64,000 bases of DNA from Zingiber officinale (lineage: Eukaryota; Streptophyta; Magnoliopsida; Zingiberales; Zingiberaceae). The notes beneath the pieces were generated by a model. It worked only from the letters and a program-made list of their open reading frames with translations, was not told the DNA's origin and did not search any database. A program made the position numbers and the translations under genes. How positions within the stretch are numbered: position 1 is the stretch's first letter; the number at the start of each line of letters is the position of its first letter. Below are positions 58,397 through 64,000 of the stretch, one piece after another. The stretch spans positions 8,017,600 to 8,081,599 of the forward strand of contig NC_056001.1 of NCBI RefSeq assembly GCF_018446385.1, read 5' to 3'.

Positions 58397-59395
58397 TGTT
58401 GGAGGATCGGTGGCCGCTAGAGGGGGGTGAATAGCGTCTCACCCAAATCGATGGCTTCCTACGTATTTGTTAGTGCGCAAGCGGAATAATACAATACAAA
58501 TTACGAATACGAAAGCTAAAGATAAAGAAAAGAACAAGCAAACCAATGCACGTCGATGTAACGTGGTTCGGAGATGATGCTCCTACTCCACGGTTATCCG
58601 TAAGGTGGACGATCCCTTAATCCGTCGGTGGATTAGTCCCCGGAAACTCCGGCTAGCTCAAACCGCTCCTTGTGGGTGGAGAAACCTCACCACAACTTCA
58701 ATCAAGAACACTTGGACACAAGAGATCCTTGAGCACTTTGGTGACTACTAATTAGGCTTTAACCAAGTCTAATTTCGTCACCTTGGCCGGCCATACCAAG
58801 CTCCTTCTTATAGAGCTTGGAACAAATCAGAACCTGATTTGCCCGTTACCAGTCGACTGGTCCTTGCACCAGTCGACTGGTGCCAGCCCAACGACTATCT
58901 CAACGGCTCTGCTACAGTGCATCAGTCGACTGATCCATCATCAGTCGACTGCTACAGTGCGCTACAGTAACTGCTACAGTGCCGCTGCAGTAAAACCCTA
59001 AAACTAAGATTTTACTCCGAGTACAATCTCTCATGCACTCGTACCCTCACGACTCATTTGACTCTTCTTTGCAGCCTTGACCTTTTGCCTTCAAGCCTAC
59101 TTCCTTTGGCTCTCGTCCCTCGGATGCATCCAAGCCCGTGACTTGTCCCCAATGCCATCCTTCGCGTATGCCTTGAAGTCGCTTCCCTCGGCCATTGTCC
59201 TTGCTGCCTTATCCACGGTCCCTCGGATGCTCCATCCTTCACCGGACCCGAAGCCGTCAACCTGAGTCATATGTGTCACTTACAGTCCTGCACAACTCAA
59301 GTACACATATCAAATAACAAGGGTAAACCTAACTTAAACTCTTTGCCCAAACACCAAAACACATGGTCCCACGGACCATTGGGATTGCTCCAACA
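58397..59395 (-). repeat. Solo LTR inside the Tat element
   Basis: It has TGTTGGAGGATC at the left and TGCTCCAACA at the right. The flanks GTTAG (58392-58396) and ATTAG (59396-59400) are a 5-bp duplication with one change. On the minus strand CTCTATAAGAAGG (58805-58817) is TATA-like. Upstream of it are four words around CAGTCGACTG (58851-58962), in ACC/GGT and ATC/GAT flank forms. It is 999 bp with no coding sequence. Confidence 0.85.
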
Positions 59396-59400
59396 ATTAG

Positions 59401-60642
59401 TTCATTATCACTGGTCGTGATCAGTCGGCTAATCGAACAAGTTTTACTGGTGGTGCACATCAATCAAATGGAGGGAGTTGTCTTTCCTAGCGACTAGAGA
59501 ACGCCATTAATTGAATTTCTCTGATCAGGAAGTAGGCTGGCCGATCAGGAAGTGACTTGTCTATTAAAGAAGAGGGTCGGACGATTCACCTTGGTCAGAG
59601 ATCAGCTATACAAAAGAGCCTTCTCTAGCCCTTTGCTCAAGTGTGTTGGACCAAAGGACGCAACATACATCTTGCAAGAAGTGCATCAAGGCTCCTGTAG
59701 AAGCCATCCGGGCGGCGGTTCGCTAACTCGAAAGATTTTCCTAGTTGGGTACTTCTGGCCAACTCTCCAAGAGGATGTCACTCAAACGACAGCTACATGC
59801 TTGTCATGTCAAAAGTATCATAATATTTTGCACAGACCGGGCAAAGAGATGAAGTCATCCACGGTATCTTGCCCGTTCGACCAATGGGGCATGGACATCA
59901 TGGGTCCATTTCCCATGGCAACAGGTCAGTGAAGTTTCCTACTCGTTGTTGTGGACTACTTTTCAAAATGGGCGGATGTTGAACCCTTGGCAAAGATAAG
60001 TGAGTCGATGGTCATCAAGTTTATTTGGCAAAACATCCTCTGTCGGTTCGGCATCCCTCATCAACTCGTCTCGGATAATGGAAGGCAATTCGCGTGTCAG
60101 AAGCTCCAGTAGTGGTGCGAAGGCTATGGCATCCAACAGGTCTTCACCTCAGTCGCCTACCCCCAGAGCAACGACCATGCAGAGGTTACAAACTGAGAGA
60201 TCCTCAGAGGCTTACGAACTCAGCTCAACCACGCAAGAGGTAGCTGGGTCGATGAGCTCTCAAGTGTCTTGTGGGCACTTCGCACGACTCTAAAGAAAGC
60301 GACTGGCGTAACACCATTCCAGCTAGTGTACGGGGGAGAAGTGATGGTTTCAATGGAGGTCGAGTTAGAATCCGACCGGGTGCGACTTTAAGACGAGGGA
60401 AATGGCGAGCGAAGGTTAATGGAGCTTGACTTCATGGATGAAGCACGTGATAAGGTGGTCGTTCGGCTAATGGCTTACCGACAGCGAATGAGACAGAACT
60501 ACAATAGGAGGGTGATCCTAAAGTCTTTCCAGGTCGGTGATCTGGTATGAAAGAAAGTCAAGCCAGTCAGTACGTCACCAAACTCGAGGCGCCATGGGTG
60601 GGATCTTACAAGGTCATGCAGAAACTCCACTCGAGGGCCTAT
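59401..60642 (+). pseudogene. Tat integrase region
   Basis: The integrase zinc region is at 59640-59830 (HQGSCRSHPGGGSL, then CLSCQKYHN). The core follows, starting WGMDIMGPFP near 59885, with VDYFSKWADVEPL, LVSDNGRQF near 60065 and a final Glu region with STTLKKATGVTPFQLVYG near 60290. Several stops and frame breaks occur. The next insertion cuts it at 60642 and it resumes at 63178 with YYLEDENGR in frame-shifted form. Confidence 0.8.
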
Positions 60643-63177
60643 TATTGGTTGCTACTCAGAAAACCTAGAGGTTCCACTGTACAAAAATTTTGTACAAAGG
60701 TTTGAACCTTTTCCTAGCTACCATGTGTTCTTTTAAATTAAATTTTGGATCACCTGCGGAACTTAACACGTTTGATCCAAAACTTAATCTATTCGTTCTT
60801 TTAGGTTTTGACTTGGGTCTCCTGCGGAACTTAACACGTTCGACCCAAATCACCTTAAGTTATTAATTCCATTAAATATTAATTTCCATAATTGGTTCCC
60901 AGTACTGACGTGGCGAGGCACATGGCCTTCTTGGATATGGGAGCAACCACCACCGACTAGACAAAACCTTTTATGGAAAGCTAATATTTAATTTCCTAAA
61001 ATAACTTTAGGTTAACCGAAAAGAACAATCAAATCACAAGGAAATAAAAACAAAAGAACACTATATCGAAAACAAATTCGAAACTCTAGAATCGTATGTC
61101 TCTTGTATTTAGTATTATTTCCAAAAATAACTAGTATGATGCGGAAACAAAAATTACTAGTTATACCTTTTAGAAAGACCTCTTGATCTTCTACCGTATT
61201 CCTCTTCTAACCTCGGACGTTGTGTGGGCAACGATCTTCCGAGATGAGAACCACCAAGCACCTTCTTCTTCCTTACAAGTTTCGGCCATCAAAACTTCTC
61301 CTAGGATGAAGAGGTTCGGCCACCACCACCATGCTCCAAGGGATGCTAGAAAAGAGGCTTCTCCTTCTTCTCCTTCTTAGATCCGGCCACCAAAGCTATC
61401 TCCACCATGAGAAGGTTTCGGCCACACAAAGGAGAGGAGAGGAAAGAAAGGGCCGGCCACACCCAAGGAGAAAAGAGAGGAAAAATAGAATAGAGCCGTT
61501 AGCCTTGAAGTCTCCTCTACCCCCTCTTTTATAATCCTTGGTCTTGGCAAATAAGGAAAATTTAATAAAAACTTCCTTAATTCTTTTGCCATTGAAAAGG
61601 AAAATTTATTTAATTAAAATAATTTTCTCTTTTCAAATTATAATGGCCGGCCACTCTTCTCCCCAAAACAAGGAGAGTTTTAATTAAAACAAAAATTAAA
61701 ACTTCCTAATTTGTTTATAAAAATTTCTCCAATAATTTTAATCCCTTCATGATTGGTTAATAAAAAGAAATTTTATAAATTAAAATCTTTCTTTTATACA
61801 TGTGGATAATTTCCAAAAAGGAAAGTTATCTCTAAAAATTAAAATCTCCTTTCAATCTACAAATAAGGAAAGATATTAAATCTTTTCTTAATCTTTTGTA
61901 GAAACTAATAAAAGAGAATTTTTAATTTTTAAACTTTCTTTTAAATCATGAATATAATTAAAAGGAAAGTTTTTACCAAAATTAAAATCAACCTTTTAAT
62001 CTACAAATAAGGAAAGAGATTTTAACTCTTCTCTTAATCTTTTGTAGAATCTTATAAAAGGAATGATTTAAATTTTTAAACTCTCTTTTAAATTATATTA
62101 TCCACATAAGAAAATTTTTAAAAATTAAAATTCCTTTTTATTTTAATAGGGATGGCCACATGAATTCACCCATGAACATACCCATGGCCGGCCCTAGCTT
62201 GGTCTCCAAGCTAGCTTGGCCGGCCCCTATAGGATGGGTAAGAAGGTGGGTATAGGTGGGTATAGTACTCTATAATTAAGAGGCTACGATAGGGACCGAG
62301 AGGAGGAATTGGTTTTGGTCTCCCGATAAAATTAAGCATCCCGTGCTCGCCCCGAACACACAACTTAATTTTATCAATAATAATTCATTCCACTAGAGAA
62401 CTATTATTGAACTACCGCACCAATCCCAAATTACATTTTGGGCTCCTTCTTATCATGAGTGTGTTAGTCTCCCTGTGTTTAAGATAACAAATGTCCACTA
62501 ATTAAGTAAGTTACTGACAACTCACTTAATTAATATCTAGCTCCAAGAGTAGTACCACTCAACTTCGTCGGACTAAGTCCACCTGCAGGGTTTAACATGA
62601 CAATCCATATGAGCTCCTCTTGGGGACATTCTCAACCTAGATCACTAGGACACAGTTTCCTTCTATAATCAACAACACACACTATAAGTGATATCATTTC
62701 CCAACTTATCGGGCTTATTGATTCATCGAACTAAATCTCACCCATTGATAAATTAAAGAAATAAATGTCAAATATATGTGCTTGTTATTATATTAGGATT
62801 AAGAGCACACACTTCCATAATAACTGAGGTCTTTGTTTCTTTATAAAGTCAGTATAAAAGAAACAACCTCTAATGGTCCTACTCAATACACTATAAGTGT
62901 ACTAGTGTAATTATATAGTTAAGATAAACTAATACCTAATTACACTACGACCTTCCAATGGTTTGTTCCTTTCCATTATGGTCGTGAGCTACTGTTTATA
63001 ATTTATAAGGTACTGATAACATGATCCTCTGTGTGTGACACCACACACCATGTTATCTACAATATAAATTAATTGAACAACTACATTTATCATAAATGTA
63101 AACATTTGACCAATGTGATTCTTATTTCTAGATAAATGTTTATACCAAAAGCTAGGCTTTTAGTATACACTCTAACA
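60643..63177 (-). repeat. Long solo LTR (Copia-like) inside the Tat element
   Basis: On the minus strand it starts TGTTAGAGTGTATACTAAAA, a common start of plant Copia LTRs. The far end reads TATTGGTTGCTACT on the plus strand, with TG changed to TA. The flanks CCTAT (60638-60642 and 63178-63182) match exactly. It is 2535 bp. A TATA box TATAAAAGAGGGGG (minus) lies near 61520-61535. GGCCGGCC words occur at about 61645, 62186 and 62218, upstream of the TATA on the minus strand. There is no internal domain. Confidence 0.8.
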
Positions 63178-63182
63178 CCTAT

Positions 63183-64000
63183 TACTTGGAAGACGAAAAC
63201 GGAAGATGACTTGAACGGTCGTGGAGCGGGAATCATCTTCAATCCTACAAGCTCGGGTGAGAGGTGCATGAGCAAATATAAATGTACTTGTGCATATGTC
63301 TTCTGAATACAAGGCCAACATGAATAAAACTAAAATTTTCCAAACTCTTGGGCTGATCAGGCCAAGTTAAAAGTCAAGCAACGACTATAAACCCCTGTCT
63401 CCATCAACGATCGAGCGGTGACCTTAAACCCCTGTCGTCATCAACGGTCAAGCAACGACTTTAAACTCCTATCTCCATCAACGGTCGAGCGACGCTCTTA
63501 AACCTCTGTCTACATCAGCGGTTGAGCGGTGACCTTAAACCCCTGTCTACATCAGCGGTTGAGCGGCGACCTTAAACCCCTGTCTACGTCAGCGGTCAAG
63601 CGACGACCTTAAACCCCTGTCTCCATCAACGGTCGAGTGGTGACCTTAAAGCCCTGTCGTCATCAACGGTCGAGCGATCAATAGTCGAGCGACAACCTTA
63701 AATCTCTGTCTATGTCAGCAGTCAAGCGACGATCTTAAACTCCTATCTACTTCAGCGGTCGAACGACGACCTTAAACCTTTGTCGTTATCAACGGTCCAA
63801 CAGCGACCTTAAATCCCTATCTACACCAACGGTCGAGCGGCGACCTTAAACTCCTGTCTCCATCAGCAGTCGAGCGGCAACCTTAAACCCCTGTCTCCAT
63901 CAACGGTCGGGCGACGACCTTAAACCCCTGTCTACGTCAGCAGTCGAGTGGCGATCTTGAACCCCTGTCATCATCAATGGTCGAGCGGCAACCTTAAACC
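63183..64000 (+). repeat. Tat 3' region with 37-bp tandem array
   Basis: A short end of the Tat coding region is followed from about 63365 by at least 17 imperfect units such as CGGTCGAGCGACGACC, then TTAAACCCCTGTC. Starts at 63520 and 63557 give a period of 37 bp. Tandem arrays in the 3' untranslated part are known for Tat/Ogre elements. The array continues beyond the window. Confidence 0.88.

Noticed and set aside
59054-59279. Small frames at the right part of the solo LTR
   Set aside because: They lie in an LTR and have no known domain.
61331-61592. Lys/Arg-rich frames near 61400
   Set aside because: They fall in the transcribed part of a solo LTR and lack conserved features.

Overview
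This is nuclear DNA of a flowering plant. It has a 15-exon gene with GT-AG introns, an intronless subtilase, and dense nested LTR retrotransposons, hAT/MITE elements and tRNA-derived SINEs. The transposon lineages and gene style fit a monocot with a large genome. A member of the Zingiberales is plausible, but the sequence alone does not prove it.

Layout. 1-3735: an ORF that fuses a coiled-coil gene fragment to the RNase H end of a Copia element, its 3' LTR, then broken Tat-type (Ty3/gypsy) and other LTR pieces. 3736-6758: AT-rich intergenic DNA leading to the first gene. 6759-12289 (+): an AP180/CALM (ANTH) clathrin assembly protein, 579 codons in 15 exons. 13186-15507 (-): a 773-residue intronless subtilisin-like protease. 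16354-25752: old repeats, including a SINE, a truncated LTR carrying a hAT insertion, a CACTA end, a Tat LTR and a decayed Copia element. 25753-35040: nested LTRs, including a recent gag-only Copia element (27127-34425, 5-bp target duplication) on the minus strand. 35040-36560: another Tat LTR and three SINE copies. 37523-39467 (-): a decayed PHOX/CLMP1-like TPR-PB1 gene. 40194-44292: a foldback MITE, a hAT element inside a 58-bp tandem array, and a GAGCTC-rich inverted-repeat element.

44340-64000: an old Tat element with the additional RNase H domain. Into it were inserted a Tekay-type chromovirus (47588-57143, target duplication CGCCA) and two solo LTRs (58397-59395 and 60643-63177). It ends in a 37-bp tandem array that runs off the window.

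Only the clathrin adaptor and the subtilase look like intact host genes. They are divergent neighbours in the sense of opposite strands with 3' ends facing each other; nothing suggests they share a pathway.

The most unusual signal is a design shared by several unrelated LTRs here. Each carries an array of short inverted-repeat words specific to its family, usually directly upstream of a TATA-like box, and the arms change together so that pairing is kept. In the recent gag-only Copia element the two LTRs are nearly identical except across this array, where they differ strongly.
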